Shown here piece by piece: positions 8,482 to 18,182 of a stretch of 64,000 bases of DNA. The notes below the pieces were generated by a model. The model made no database searches and was not told where the DNA came from. It was given only the letters and a program-made list of their open reading frames with translations. Numbering within the stretch: the first letter of the stretch is position 1; every line of letters begins with the position of its first letter. The stretch is taken from positions 434,001 through 498,000 of the forward strand of contig NZ_JAGHMF010000034.1 of assembly GCF_017741815.1 (NCBI RefSeq), written 5' to 3'. The translations under genes and the position numbers were made by a program. This stretch comes from Rhizobium sp. 16-488-2b. GTDB taxonomy: Bacteria; Pseudomonadota; Alphaproteobacteria; Rhizobiales; Rhizobiaceae.

Positions 8482-10751
8482 CCTGCTGCATGATCAACGC
8501 CGAGGCCGTGCTCGCGATGAAGCCAAGGGCTTTCAGCTCGGAAGAGATCGCCCTTGCGAGCCACCCGCTCGGGGAGGGACTGCGCCAGCTCGACCTGAGC
8601 GTTCCGGACGCCCACTGCGGTGGCTGCATCGGGACAATAGAGAAGGCTTTGTCCGCTTTGGCGTTTGTCAGCAAGGCAAGGGTCAATCTTACGTCCCGTC
8701 GCGTTATTTGCGTTTACCAAGAGACGTCTCACAGTGGTCCAACGGATCCGGCGCTCATCCTAGAGACTATCGAAAGGGCGGGTTATCGCGCTCATCTCTG
8801 CGCGCCAGTGGCCGAGAACGACAGGACGCGCAACCAGCTACTGCTGGCCGTTGGCGTCGCCGGTTTTGCCGCCGCCAACATAATGCTTCTCTCTGTTTCG
8901 GTCTGGTCCGGCGCGGACGCCGCGACACGGGACATGTTTCATTGGATTTCGGCGATGATAGCTGCGCCAGCGCTTGTCTATGCCGGAAGGTTCTTTTTTC
9001 GCTCGGCCTGGAACGCGCTGAAACATGGCCGTACCAACATGGACGTGCCGATATCATTGGCTGTGACGCTTTCATATGCGGTGTCGCTATGGGAAACTAT
9101 GCACCACGGCGAACACGCGTGGTTCGACGCCACCGTCTCCCTGCTGTTCTTTCTCCTTATCGGTCGGACTCTCGACCACGTCATGCGGGAAAAGGCTCGG
9201 GCAGCCATTAATGGTCTCGCCCGCATAGCGCCTCGCGGCGCGCTGGTGTTACAGCCTGGCGGCTCGCGACGATACGTTGGGGTAGAGGATATCGTTGTCG
9301 ACGACGAGATCGCAGTGGCGGCGGGCGAACGGATCCCGGTTGACGCCGTCGTTGTCAGCGGCGAGAGCGATCTCGATCTCTCGATCGTCACCGGCGAAAG
9401 CAGCCCGGTGGCGGCTCGCCAAGGGACATACGCAAGTTCCGGCGCCATGAATCTCACAGGTTCCCTCGTCGTGCGCGCGACCAAGATGGCAAAGGATTCC
9501 CTTCTCTCCGAAATCATCTCCCTGATGGAGGCTGCGGAGGGGGGAAGGGCTAGGTACAGGCGCATCGCAGATCGGGCCGCGTCCCTTTATTCACCTGTCG
9601 TGCATCTCCTTGCGTTGGCCTCCTTCCTAGGGTGGGGTTTCATCGGAGGCGATTGGAAACAGGCCATGCTCGTCGCAGTCGCTGTCCTCATCATAACATG
9701 TCCGTGTGCACTCGGACTGGCAGTTCCTGTGGTGCAGGTGGTGGCGGCCGGCGAACTCTTCCGGCGGGGTATCATGGTCAAGGACGGCTCTGCCCTGGAA
9801 AGGCTTGCGGAAGCCGACGCAGTGGCCTTCGATAAGACCGGCACGCTCACCATGGGAACTCCCCGGCTCGTTAGTCTGGACGCATCGAATGAAGCGGATA
9901 TCGCGCTGGCTGCGGGTTTGGCCGCCCACTCGAGACATCCGCTTTCTCAGGCTCTCTTCCGTGGCGTCATCGCGTCGCCTGCTGCCTTCGATCACGTCAT
10001 GGAGGTGCCGGGCGGCGGTCTGGAAGCGTCCGATGGCGCAACGTGCTATCGAATGGGTAGCTTTTCGTTCGCGTGCGGCGGTGCTCCTTCGCATGACCAC
10101 AGAACTCTTTCCGAGGTCGTTCTGGCGAGGGATGGCCGTGCCGTCGCCCGCTTTTTCTTCGAAGACACTGTTAGACCGGGCGCGGCCGACTCGATCCTTC
10201 GACTTCACGATATGGGCCTCAAGACTTTGATGGTCTCGGGAGACCGCGAAGGCGTCGTGGCGGCCACGGCCGGCAGGCTAGGAATCGATGTGGCGTTGGC
10301 GGCGCTGACCCCTAAGCAGAAAGTTGATGCGTGCGAGAGGCTCCGCGATGAGGGCCGCAAGGTACTAATGGTAGGTGATGGCATCAACGACGCGCCGGCC
10401 CTCGCGTCCGCGCATGTTTCAATTGCTCCTGCCACGGCATCCGACATCGGCCGACAGGCCGCAGATCTCGTCTTCTTTAACGAACGACTGGATGCGGTCC
10501 CGCACGCCATTGAAGTGGCTCGGCGATCGGCTTCTCTCATCCGCCAGAACTTCGCTCTTGCGATAGGGTACAATCTCCTGGCCGTACCGATCGCCGTCGC
10601 CGGGTTCGCCACTCCGCTTATCGCTGCAGTCGCAATGTCGACGTCGTCCCTCATCGTCGTAAGCAACGCGTTGCGTCTCAACACTTTCGTCAAGCGGCAC
10701 CCGGCAAAGGGCGAGGCCGACAGACTGATGCCGGAGGCAACTTCGGCATGA
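8478..10751 (+). CDS. fixI: FixI (CcoI), P1B-type copper-exporting ATPase
   Basis: A 757-aa heavy-metal P-type ATPase. In order: an N-terminal metal-binding domain with HCGGCIGTIEKAL (CxxC), membrane helices, the transmembrane CPC motif (TCPCALGLAVP), the phosphorylation motif DKTGTLTMG, the HP motif (HSRHPLSQAL) and GDGINDAPALA, then the last two helices. All catalytic motifs are intact. FixI/CcoI supplies copper for the CuB site of the cbb3 oxidase. ATGA overlaps with fixH and fixS show tight coupling. Confidence 0.96.
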   Translation: MTCCMINAEAVLAMKPRAFSSEEIALASHPLGEGLRQLDLSVPDAHCGGCIGTIEKALSALAFVSKARVNLTSRRVICVYQETSHSGPTDPALILETIERAGYRAHLCAPVAENDRTRNQLLLAVGVAGFAAANIMLLSVSVWSGADAATRDMFHWISAMIAAPALVYAGRFFFRSAWNALKHGRTNMDVPISLAVTLSYAVSLWETMHHGEHAWFDATVSLLFFLLIGRTLDHVMREKARAAINGLARIAPRGALVLQPGGSRRYVGVEDIVVDDEIAVAAGERIPVDAVVVSGESDLDLSIVTGESSPVAARQGTYASSGAMNLTGSLVVRATKMAKDSLLSEIISLMEAAEGGRARYRRIADRAASLYSPVVHLLALASFLGWGFIGGDWKQAMLVAVAVLIITCPCALGLAVPVVQVVAAGELFRRGIMVKDGSALERLAEADAVAFDKTGTLTMGTPRLVSLDASNEADIALAAGLAAHSRHPLSQALFRGVIASPAAFDHVMEVPGGGLEASDGATCYRMGSFSFACGGAPSHDHRTLSEVVLARDGRAVARFFFEDTVRPGAADSILRLHDMGLKTLMVSGDREGVVAATAGRLGIDVALAALTPKQKVDACERLRDEGRKVLMVGDGINDAPALASAHVSIAPATASDIGRQAADLVFFNERLDAVPHAIEVARRSASLIRQNFALAIGYNLLAVPIAVAGFATPLIAAVAMSTSSLIVVSNALRLNTFVKRHPAKGEADRLMPEATSA

Positions 10752-10906
10752 ATATGCTGATTTATCTGATTCCGATCGCGCTCCTGATGGGCGGCATCGG
10801 CCTTGTAGCCTTTCTCTGGTCGCTCAAAAGCGGACAGTACGAGGATCTCGAAGGCGCGGCGTGGCGCGTTCTCGCTGACGACGAACAAGAGGAAACACGG
10901 CGCTAG
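10748..10906 (+). CDS. fixS: FixS (CcoS), small cbb3 assembly protein
   Basis: A 52-aa protein, MNMLIYLIPIALLMGGIGLV at the start, with one membrane helix followed by FLWSLKSGQYEDLEGAAWR; the SGQYeDleg segment is the FixS hallmark. It starts in an ATGA overlap with fixI. A second ATG two codons later is possible. FixS is needed to insert cofactors into cbb3 oxidase. Confidence 0.95.
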   Translation: MNMLIYLIPIALLMGGIGLVAFLWSLKSGQYEDLEGAAWRVLADDEQEETRR

Positions 10907-10925
10907 AGGGGCCGGGGAGGAAACT

Positions 10926-11594
10926 ATGCTTCAAAAGTTACGCAACGTAAGACAGTCAGAACTTTTTCGTGGCGTCTCAGCCGACGTGGCCGCTGAAATC
11001 GATGCGATTTGCCGCATCAAGACGTTCTCGAACAACGAAGTGATTCATCCCGAAGGCGAGCTGGCCGTCGCAATTTTCTACGTTATTAACGGCCTTGTCA
11101 GGCTCACGAAGACGGAGGCAGCATCGGGACGTGAGGCTGACGTCTCCATTTGCGAGCCGGGTGAGACCTTTGGGGAGTATCTGCTTACTGAGGGGGTAAA
11201 CTATGTCACTGCCGCACGCGCGGCAGATGTCACGGATGTCGCCATCTTCGACCTGATGAAACTGCGGAAGCTCGCGGGTCGTCACCCAATCCTTCAGACC
11301 AATGCCGCGCGGATCATGTCGAGACATCTCAGCGAAGCATTTCGCTGTATATCGGCGGATCGGCTGCAAACTGCGCCGCAACGGGTGGCCAACTACTTTC
11401 TGGGGCGCTGCCCGGAGGGCGCCGCCCAGGCCAGCTTCCGCCTGCCGTTTCAAAAGCGAATCCTAGCAGGAAAGCTTGGTCTGGCACCCGAAGCTCTGTC
11501 CCGAGCGTTCGCAGCCCTTGCTGATGCCGGAGTAAACGTGCACGGCAGGACGGTAACTATCCTGAGCGTGGCAAGTCTTCGCGCCGCGTGCTAG
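10926..11594 (+). CDS. Crp/Fnr-family regulator, Dnr/NnrR-like
   Basis: A 222-aa regulator beginning 19 bases after fixS with GGGGAGGA before its ATG, so probably read through from fixGHIS. The N-terminal effector domain (about 20-130) has no Fnr-type cysteine cluster. The C-terminal HTH region LPFQKRILAGKLGLAPEALSR ends in the E-x-x-SR type recognition helix expected for TTGAC/TTGAT sites. This HTH resembles Dnr/NnrR-type regulators, which respond to nitric oxide through haem, more than FixK. A Crp-family gene also lies next to fixS1 on S. meliloti pSymA, as I recall. The ligand cannot be told from sequence. Confidence 0.8.
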   Translation: MLQKLRNVRQSELFRGVSADVAAEIDAICRIKTFSNNEVIHPEGELAVAIFYVINGLVRLTKTEAASGREADVSICEPGETFGEYLLTEGVNYVTAARAADVTDVAIFDLMKLRKLAGRHPILQTNAARIMSRHLSEAFRCISADRLQTAPQRVANYFLGRCPEGAAQASFRLPFQKRILAGKLGLAPEALSRAFAALADAGVNVHGRTVTILSVASLRAAC

Positions 11595-11779
11595 GCGCCC
11601 CAGAAATGGGGGTGAATGATGAAGATCGCTTAAACGTACTTTAAGGTCTCGACCTTATTTTCGGGGTTGGCGCAGTGTTGCGGCCCTTTTTCACAGGCAG
11701 AACATGAGGGGATGCCATGAGGTATTCTGCGCGGAATGTCATCCGCTGACAGGATCAGCGAGCGTTTTGCGGAGTTCCG

Positions 11780-13693
11780 ATGCGCCATCTGTCCATCACA
11801 ATCAAATTTCTTACACTTCTCGGGTCGATGGGGCTCTTTGTCCTATGTGCGGTCGCCTACTCTAGTTTCCAAATGGTGTCGATCGACAAGCAGTATCAGG
11901 GCCTGTTACAGGGGGAGGAAACTGCAGTCATCAATCTCGCGCGCGCGAACCGCTCTCTCCAGACCGCACGGGCGGCGATTAGCGATATGCTTATGTCGCG
12001 GAGCGACGCCGCAAACCGGTCTGCTATGGCGGAACTAGACACCGCGCGGCAAAGCTTCGTTAAATTCATTGACACCGCAATCGCGGCCTTGCCGGGCAAC
12101 GAGGAGCTACAACCCATCAAAATCAGGGGCCTGCGGATCATCGATGAAACGTGCAGGCTCTCGGTCCAAAAGGCACTCGTCGCGACGGCGTCCGAAGAAG
12201 TTTTGGCTTCACAGGCGGAATTCCTCACACAGTGCCAGCCTCAATTCCCGGAAGTTTCAAAAGCCTCGGTCGAAGTCGCGCAGAAGCTTATCGGCGACGT
12301 AGACGCGAAGGACGACGCCGCAGAGGCCGCCGCGGTAAGCGCTATCTGGTCGACTGTGGCTTCCATCCTCGCGGGTCTTTCCATATTCCTGCTTCTTGGC
12401 TTGGCAGGTGTGCGCAAATGGTTGGCCGCTCCGGTAAGGGATCTGTCCGAGGCTATGCGCCGCCTTGCCGATGCGGACTATTCGACCGAAGTTACTGAGC
12501 GCGACCGTCGCGATGAAATCGGCGCCATGGCTCGCGCTGTCCAAGTCTTCAAGGAAAACGGGCAGCGCGGCCTTGAACTGGAGCGCGAGGCCGACGAAAC
12601 TCGCAGTCGGACCGAAGACGAGCGTCGGCGCAATGCCGAGACGGAGCGGCGGCGCGCTGAAGAGATGTCAACCGCTACGCAAAGCCTGGGATCGGGGCTT
12701 AAGCACCTTGCGGGAGGAGATCTCACCTTCACCCTTGATACGCCGTTTGCCTCCGATTTCGAGGGGCTGCGAACCGATTTCAACAGCGCTGTGTGCCAGC
12801 TCGCAGAGACGCTTTTTGCAGTCTCGCAGGCAACGGCAGCGATCGATGCAGGATCGCAGGAGGTCAGCCGAAGCGCAGACGACCTGTCGAAGCGGACCGA
12901 ACAGCAGGCGGCGTCTCTCGAAGAGACCGCCGCTGCGCTCGACCAGATCACCGCCAACGTTTCGAACTCGTCCAGACGAGCTGATGAGGCCCGGTCCGTC
13001 GCCGCGGAAGCGGAGGGTAGCGCAGAGCATTCGGCTGAGGTTGTCGCGAAGGCGGTAGACGCGATCGAAAAGATCGAGGGATCTTCACGGCAAATATCCA
13101 GCATCATCGGCGTAATCGACGACATCGCGTTCCAGACCAATCTCCTGGCATTGAACGCAGGCGTCGAGGCGGCGCGGGCCGGAGAGGCGGGCAAAGGATT
13201 CGCTGTGGTCGCCCAGGAAGTCCGAGAACTTGCGCAACGCTCCGCAAACGCCGCGCGCGAGATCAAGGATCTCATCCGCACCTCCGAGACGGAAGTCGTG
13301 AACGGCGTCGCGCTGGTCCGCGAGACAGGGGGCGCGCTCGAAACCATCCAGAAACATGTTGCCAAAATCAACCAGCATATGGATTCGATCGCCATATCCG
13401 CCAAGGAGCAGTCGGTGGGCCTGACGCAGGTGAACACTGCCGTAAACGAGATGGACCAGGTGACACAGAAGAACGCTGCGATGGTGGAGGAGACAAATGC
13501 TGCGAGCGCCACTCTCGCCGGAGAAAGCGGAAAACTACGATCACTCATTTCCGCGTTCCAGCTTCCCCATGCCATTACCGGCCATCAGTCCGACCAGGCC
13601 TTCCGCTCGGTCGGGAATATAAGCATTCTCAGACCTTCTCCAGGACGCGCGGCTGCGGCTGCTCAGGCCTTGGCCGACTGGGAGGAATTCTGA
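11780..13693 (+). CDS. Methyl-accepting chemotaxis protein with C-terminal CheR-docking motif
   Basis: A 637-aa chemoreceptor. A first membrane segment (about 8-30) and a second (about 187-212) flank a periplasmic helical sensor of about 155 residues. A HAMP domain follows (PVRDLSEAMRRLADADYS...), a second HAMP-like stretch (LKHLAGGDLTFTLDTPF), then the cytoplasmic signalling domain with the conserved hairpin around AVVAQEVRELAQRSANAAREI. The protein ends in DWEEF, fitting the x-[FYW]-x-x-[FYW] C-terminal pentapeptide that tethers CheR/CheB. No che genes are nearby. The context suggests taxis to oxygen or nitrogen oxides, which is inference. I see no Fnr-type box upstream. Confidence 0.92.
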   Translation: MRHLSITIKFLTLLGSMGLFVLCAVAYSSFQMVSIDKQYQGLLQGEETAVINLARANRSLQTARAAISDMLMSRSDAANRSAMAELDTARQSFVKFIDTAIAALPGNEELQPIKIRGLRIIDETCRLSVQKALVATASEEVLASQAEFLTQCQPQFPEVSKASVEVAQKLIGDVDAKDDAAEAAAVSAIWSTVASILAGLSIFLLLGLAGVRKWLAAPVRDLSEAMRRLADADYSTEVTERDRRDEIGAMARAVQVFKENGQRGLELEREADETRSRTEDERRRNAETERRRAEEMSTATQSLGSGLKHLAGGDLTFTLDTPFASDFEGLRTDFNSAVCQLAETLFAVSQATAAIDAGSQEVSRSADDLSKRTEQQAASLEETAAALDQITANVSNSSRRADEARSVAAEAEGSAEHSAEVVAKAVDAIEKIEGSSRQISSIIGVIDDIAFQTNLLALNAGVEAARAGEAGKGFAVVAQEVRELAQRSANAAREIKDLIRTSETEVVNGVALVRETGGALETIQKHVAKINQHMDSIAISAKEQSVGLTQVNTAVNEMDQVTQKNAAMVEETNAASATLAGESGKLRSLISAFQLPHAITGHQSDQAFRSVGNISILRPSPGRAAAAAQALADWEEF

Positions 13694-13828
13694 TCTGCTA
13701 CGCTATCGCCCGCGTCTTGTTTTTCGTGGGCGAAAGCGGGTTAATCCAAACCTACCTGTCCGCCGGTGGTAGCGCGGCCTGCAATCCTGCGTTATGTGTG
13801 ATGCCCACAGGCAGCAGGACGGAGGCAT

Positions 13829-14548
13829 ATGGAACCGGATCGTATTCTCGTCGTCGATGACGATGCCAGGATCAGGCAGATGCTCGTCCGATATTTTGAT
13901 GACAACGGCTACCGTGTGACGGCGGTTTCAAATGGCGCGGGCATGCGCGCAGAACTTTCGAAGCACGAGTACGTCGCCATTTTTCTTGATCTCGTCCTTC
14001 CTGGCGGAGAGAACGGTTTTGACCTGCTCAAGGAGCTTCGCGGGAAATCCGACGTTCCCGTGCTGATGCTGACGGGGCAGGACGACGTCACCGATAAGGT
14101 CATCGGACTAGAGTTCGGCGCCGACGACTATGTCGCGAAGCCATTTCACCTTCGCGAACTTCTCGCCCGCCTGAGAACTGTCCTTCGGCGACGGGCCGCT
14201 GCAACTCTTCCCGGTGGGAAGTCCTCTCCAGCGGACGAAGCTTTCCGCTTCGAAGGCTACTGTCTTGACGTGCCTCGACGTAGATTGAGCTCTCCCGAAG
14301 GAGACGATGTTCCGCTTACAACCGGCGAGTTCGACATGCTTCTGGTTTTCGTTCGGAATTCCGGGAGGGTATTGTCTAGGGATACTCTAATGGAGCTCAC
14401 CCGGAACAGAAATCTTGAGGCTTTCGATCGCGTAATCGACGCCCAAATTGTGAGGCTCCGCAAGAAGATTGAACCGGATCCGAAGGCGCCCGCTTTGATC
14501 CAGTCAGTCCGCGGTGTCGGCTACGTCTTTACCGGACGTGTGCTTTAA
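13829..14548 (+). CDS. OmpR/PhoB-family response regulator
   Basis: A 239-aa two-domain regulator. The receiver domain (about 5-118) has acidic DDD (10-12), phospho-acceptor Asp54 in FLDLVLPGG, the Thr in MLTGQDD and Lys in AKPFH. The winged-helix domain (about 140-235) ends in VRGVGYVFTG. An AGGACGGAGGCAT ribosome site precedes the ATG. No kinase gene adjoins it. Because the window has a hybrid FixL and a K-box before fixK but no fixJ, this orphan is a candidate FxkR-like partner of the kinase. That assignment is inference. Confidence 0.9.
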   Translation: MEPDRILVVDDDARIRQMLVRYFDDNGYRVTAVSNGAGMRAELSKHEYVAIFLDLVLPGGENGFDLLKELRGKSDVPVLMLTGQDDVTDKVIGLEFGADDYVAKPFHLRELLARLRTVLRRRAAATLPGGKSSPADEAFRFEGYCLDVPRRRLSSPEGDDVPLTTGEFDMLLVFVRNSGRVLSRDTLMELTRNRNLEAFDRVIDAQIVRLRKKIEPDPKAPALIQSVRGVGYVFTGRVL

Positions 14549-14559
14549 CAGCGCGATAA

Positions 14560-14573
14560 TTGATCCCCGTCAA
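14560..14573. promoter_or_regulatory. Fnr/Nnr-type box (asymmetric) upstream of ccmI
   Basis: TTGATCCCCGTCAA, 53 bases before the preferred ccmI ATG at 14627. One half-site is GTCAA instead of ATCAA, the form typical of Dnr/NnrR sites. Confidence 0.75.
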
Positions 14574-14626
14574 TGTCCGGGGCAGAAACGGCGATATTGT
14601 GCTCTCGCAACAGAGTACGTTTGAAC

Positions 14627-15751
14627 ATGATCATTTGGATAATCTTCGCGGCCATCACGGGCATCGTGACGGCCGTGTTACTGCATCCCCTGTCGACGCC
14701 CGGTCGTGCCGTCGCGCCGGAAAACGGTGCGGGGCAAATTTACCGCGATCAAATCGCGGAACTCCTCCGCGAACGCGCGGACGGCAGGATCAGCGTGGAG
14801 GAGTACGAGCTCGCACGGGCGGAGACCGCAAGGCGCTTGTTTCGGGAGTCCGATGCGGAAGATAGGAAGAGTCGTCCTTCGTCACGGGGAAAGGTGAAAC
14901 TAGCGATAGCGGCCTTCTTGTCGCTTGCTAGCATCTCGCTTTACGTCGCGGTTGGCTCGCCGGACCTACCGTCGCTCCCACTGCAAGAGCGGCTCGCTCA
15001 TCCGGGTCAAGATCTCGCTATCTTGATACGCAAAACGGAAGTTCATCTTGAGAAAGCGCCGGACGACGGGCGCGGGTGGGACGTGATCGCGCCGATCTAC
15101 TTGAGAACGGATCGTGCCGCGGACGCTGCCCAGGCCTATGACAACGCTATCAGGCTGCAAGGCTCCAGTACCGACAGGCTAAATGGTTTGACCGAAGCGC
15201 TCCTGGCGACTTCAAATGGCACGGTCACGGATGCAGTCAAAAGCGTGTTGGAACGGGCCTTGGAGATCGATCCGCAAAATCCGCGAGCCAGATTCTACAG
15301 TGCTCTGGGCCTCGAACAGGCGGGAAGATCTGAAGATGCGCGAATGGCCTTCGAGGCGGTCGCCAAGGATTCGCCTGCAGGCGCGCCATGGCTTCCGCTC
15401 GTTAACGACCATGTCGTTAAAAACGGTGGGAAGTCCGTGACCCCAACCGCCGGCATCCCTCTTGGGCCGACCGAGGCGCAAGCCGTAGCCGCAAGCGCAC
15501 TGGGCGCTGATGATCAGTCGAAGATGGTCCGCGGCATGCTGACGGGCCTTGAGGAAAAGCTAGCCAGAAATCCGGTCAACTTTCAAGGCTGGCTGCAGCT
15601 TATCACTTCATATGGGGTCATTCGTGACAAGTCTCGCGCGGAAGATGCGCTCGAGCGCGCGCTGGGGATCTTTCCGGCTGACAGTGACGAAGGTTCAAAG
15701 CTGATCGCGGCCGCGCGGCGATTTGATGTCGAAAGGAAAACGGGTCAATGA
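14627..15751 (+). CDS. ccmI: CcmI (CycH), apocytochrome c chaperone
   Basis: A 374-aa protein with two membrane segments (IIWIIFAAITGIVTAVLLHP at the start and VKLAIAAFLSLASISLYVAV near 90-110) separated by a cytoplasmic helical loop, then a periplasmic TPR-like region, the CycH/CcmI layout. The frame is open from 14573, but the ATG at 14627 puts the membrane segment at the N-terminus and the Fnr-type box at promoter distance. It hands apocytochromes to CcmFH. Overlaps ccmE by 4 bases. Confidence 0.92.
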   Translation: MIIWIIFAAITGIVTAVLLHPLSTPGRAVAPENGAGQIYRDQIAELLRERADGRISVEEYELARAETARRLFRESDAEDRKSRPSSRGKVKLAIAAFLSLASISLYVAVGSPDLPSLPLQERLAHPGQDLAILIRKTEVHLEKAPDDGRGWDVIAPIYLRTDRAADAAQAYDNAIRLQGSSTDRLNGLTEALLATSNGTVTDAVKSVLERALEIDPQNPRARFYSALGLEQAGRSEDARMAFEAVAKDSPAGAPWLPLVNDHVVKNGGKSVTPTAGIPLGPTEAQAVAASALGADDQSKMVRGMLTGLEEKLARNPVNFQGWLQLITSYGVIRDKSRAEDALERALGIFPADSDEGSKLIAAARRFDVERKTGQ

Positions 15752-16200
15752 CGCGAAAGCAGAAACGGCTCGCAGTCATAGCCGGTGGCATGAGTTTTAT
15801 TATGGCTGCCGTCTTTCTAGTTATGTTTGCCTTCAGCCAGTCCGTTGCCTACTTCTACATGCCGTCGGATCTCGCGGCGGAAGGCGTTCACCCCGGAACT
15901 AGAATTCGTCTGGGTGGTCTCGTCGGAAAAGGCAGCATAAAGCGAGGCACCGGAACCGACGTTGATTTTACCGTGACCGATCTCGGTGGGGCGGTCGTGC
16001 ATGTTCGATACACTGGAATCCTACCAGACCTTTTCCGCGAGGGACAAGGCGTAGTCACCGAAGGGGAGTTCGGAGCCGATGGCCAGCTTTTTTCGGCGGA
16101 CACCGTACTTGCCAAGCATGACGAACGGTACGTCCCCAAGGACGTCGCTGAAAAGCTGAAAGAACAAGGGCTCTGGCAACACGCGGAGGCGAAACAATGA
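15748..16200 (+). CDS. ccmE: CcmE (CycJ), haem chaperone
   Basis: A 150-aa periplasmic haem chaperone with an N-terminal anchor (about 9-32), an OB-fold, and the haem-binding motif VLAKHDERYVPKDV, where the His forms the covalent haem bond and the Tyr is an axial ligand. The motif is complete. ATGA overlaps on both sides couple it to ccmI and ccmF. Confidence 0.96.
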   Translation: MTRKQKRLAVIAGGMSFIMAAVFLVMFAFSQSVAYFYMPSDLAAEGVHPGTRIRLGGLVGKGSIKRGTGTDVDFTVTDLGGAVVHVRYTGILPDLFREGQGVVTEGEFGADGQLFSADTVLAKHDERYVPKDVAEKLKEQGLWQHAEAKQ

Positions 16201-18182
16201 TCATCGAGATCGGACACTACGCACTCGTTCTCGCGCTCGCAACGGCGATCATCCTTTCGGTAGTTCCGCTCATCGGCGCGCGCCGCCGCGATCAGGCGAT
16301 GATGGAAGTCGCGTCGCTCGGTTCGATCGTTCTCTTCGGCCTCGTTGCCTTCTCCTTCGGTGCGCTCACCTACGCGCATGTCGTGTCAGACTTCTCGGTC
16401 GAGAATGTCTGGCAGAACTCGCATTCGCTGGTGCCGCTGATCTACAAATATTCCGGCGTCTGGGGCAATCACGAGGGATCGATGATGCTCTGGCTGCTTA
16501 TTCTTGCGCTGTTCAGTGCAATGGTGGCGCTCTTCGGGCGCAATCTGCCGAACACGCTACGAGCCAATGTATTGGCGGTTCAGGCCTGGGTCTCTGTCGC
16601 GTTTATCCTCTTCATCCTGCTGACCTCCAACCCTTTCGTTCGTCTCGATCCGGCGCCGGCCGAGGGTCGTGACCTGAACCCGGTGCTGCAGGATATCGGC
16701 CTCGCGATCCATCCGCCGCTTCTCTATCTCGGCTATGTTGGCTTCTCCGTCTGTTTTTCCTTTGCCGTTGCGGCTCTCCTTGAAGGACGCATTGATGCGG
16801 CCTGGGCGCGCTGGGTACGCCCTTGGACGCTGGCCGCCTGGACCTTTCTTACGCTCGGTATCGCGATGGGATCCTATTGGGCGTATTACGAGCTCGGCTG
16901 GGGTGGCTGGTGGTTCTGGGATCCGGTAGAGAATGCCTCCTTCATGCCCTGGCTGGCGGGCACCGCACTGCTGCACTCTGCGCTCGTCATGGAAAAGCGC
17001 GAGGCGCTGAAGATCTGGACGGTCCTGCTGGCCATCCTCACATTCTCGCTGTCGCTGATGGGGACGTTCCTCGTGCGCTCCGGCGTGCTTACCTCGGTCC
17101 ATGCCTTTGCGAGCGACCCGAGTCGAGGCGTCTTCATTCTCTGTATTCTGTTGATGTTCATCGGCGGGGCGTTGTCGCTCTTTGCCTTCCGTGCGCCGTT
17201 GCTTTCGGCAGGCGGGCTGTTTGCGCCGATCTCACGCGAGGGCGCGCTGGTTCTGAACAACCTAATACTTACCGTAGCCTGCGGGACGGTGCTGACGGGT
17301 ACGCTTTATCCGCTGCTGCTGGAAACGCTTACTAGCGACAAGATCTCGGTCGGTCCGCCCTTCTTCAACATGACCTTTGGCCTCCTGATGATCCCACTGC
17401 TACTTGTAGTGCCCTTCGGGCCACTGCTCGCCTGGAAGCGCGGCGATCTTCTGGGCGCCCTCCAGCGGCTTTATGTGGTCGCGGGCCTCGCTTTCGCTGC
17501 CGCACTTGTCTTGTTCTATATCGAGCATGGCGGCCCAATCTTTTCCGTTCTCGGCCTTGCTGCCGGATTGTTCCTCGTGTTCGGCGCTGCTGCCGATCTC
17601 TGGTACCGCGCCGGTATTGGCAAGGTGGCGGCGAACGTCGCCTGGCGCAGGCTGACCGGCCTGCCGAGGTCGGCCTTTGGTACGGCGCTTGCGCATGCCG
17701 GTCTCGGCATCACCGTTCTCGGCATCGTCGCGGTCTCGACCTTTGCGACTGAACATGTCCTGCATATGAAGCCTGGCGAGACCACCGAAGCGGGCGGCTA
17801 CTCGCTACAGTTCGACGGCATGCAGCCGTCGACCGGACCGAACTATAGGGAAGATCGTGGTCATTTCAGCATCCGCCGAGGTGGCGTCGATGTAGCCGAC
17901 GTTTGGTCTGCGAAGCGTGTCTACAGTGCGCGCCAAATGCCGACGACGGAGGCGGGGATCCTGACCTTTGGCTTGAGCCAGCTTTATGTCTCCCTGGGCG
18001 ACCCGACCAATGACGGTGGCATCGTCGTGCGCGTGTGGTGGAAGCCGTTCATTCTCTGTATCTGGGGTGGTGCTTTGGTTATGGCTTCGGGGGGATTCGT
18101 TTCGCTCAGCGACCGGCGCCTACGAGTCGGTGTGCCCCGGCGCAAGGTCAAGGCTTCTGCAGCGATGGGGCCCGCGGAATGA
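16197..18182 (+). CDS. ccmF: CcmF (CycK), haem lyase subunit
   Basis: A 661-aa polytopic membrane protein with the WWD haem-handling motif (GWGGWWFWDPVENASFMPWL) and the nearby HPPLLYLGYVG histidine. About 14-15 hydrophobic segments are seen and the length is normal. With CcmH and CcmI it attaches haem from CcmE to apocytochromes in the periplasm. Overlaps both neighbours by 4 bases. Confidence 0.96.
   Translation: MIIEIGHYALVLALATAIILSVVPLIGARRRDQAMMEVASLGSIVLFGLVAFSFGALTYAHVVSDFSVENVWQNSHSLVPLIYKYSGVWGNHEGSMMLWLLILALFSAMVALFGRNLPNTLRANVLAVQAWVSVAFILFILLTSNPFVRLDPAPAEGRDLNPVLQDIGLAIHPPLLYLGYVGFSVCFSFAVAALLEGRIDAAWARWVRPWTLAAWTFLTLGIAMGSYWAYYELGWGGWWFWDPVENASFMPWLAGTALLHSALVMEKREALKIWTVLLAILTFSLSLMGTFLVRSGVLTSVHAFASDPSRGVFILCILLMFIGGALSLFAFRAPLLSAGGLFAPISREGALVLNNLILTVACGTVLTGTLYPLLLETLTSDKISVGPPFFNMTFGLLMIPLLLVVPFGPLLAWKRGDLLGALQRLYVVAGLAFAAALVLFYIEHGGPIFSVLGLAAGLFLVFGAAADLWYRAGIGKVAANVAWRRLTGLPRSAFGTALAHAGLGITVLGIVAVSTFATEHVLHMKPGETTEAGGYSLQFDGMQPSTGPNYREDRGHFSIRRGGVDVADVWSAKRVYSARQMPTTEAGILTFGLSQLYVSLGDPTNDGGIVVRVWWKPFILCIWGGALVMASGGFVSLSDRRLRVGVPRRKVKASAAMGPAE

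Noticed and set aside
11650..11700. Sigma-54-like promoter (TGGCGCA...TTGC) before the chemoreceptor gene
   Set aside because: The spacing between the two blocks is one base short of the -24/-12 consensus.
13700..13735. Terminator hairpin after the chemoreceptor gene (CGCCCGCG...CGTGGGCG)
   Set aside because: The stem has a mismatch and the T-run lies in the loop, not after the stem.
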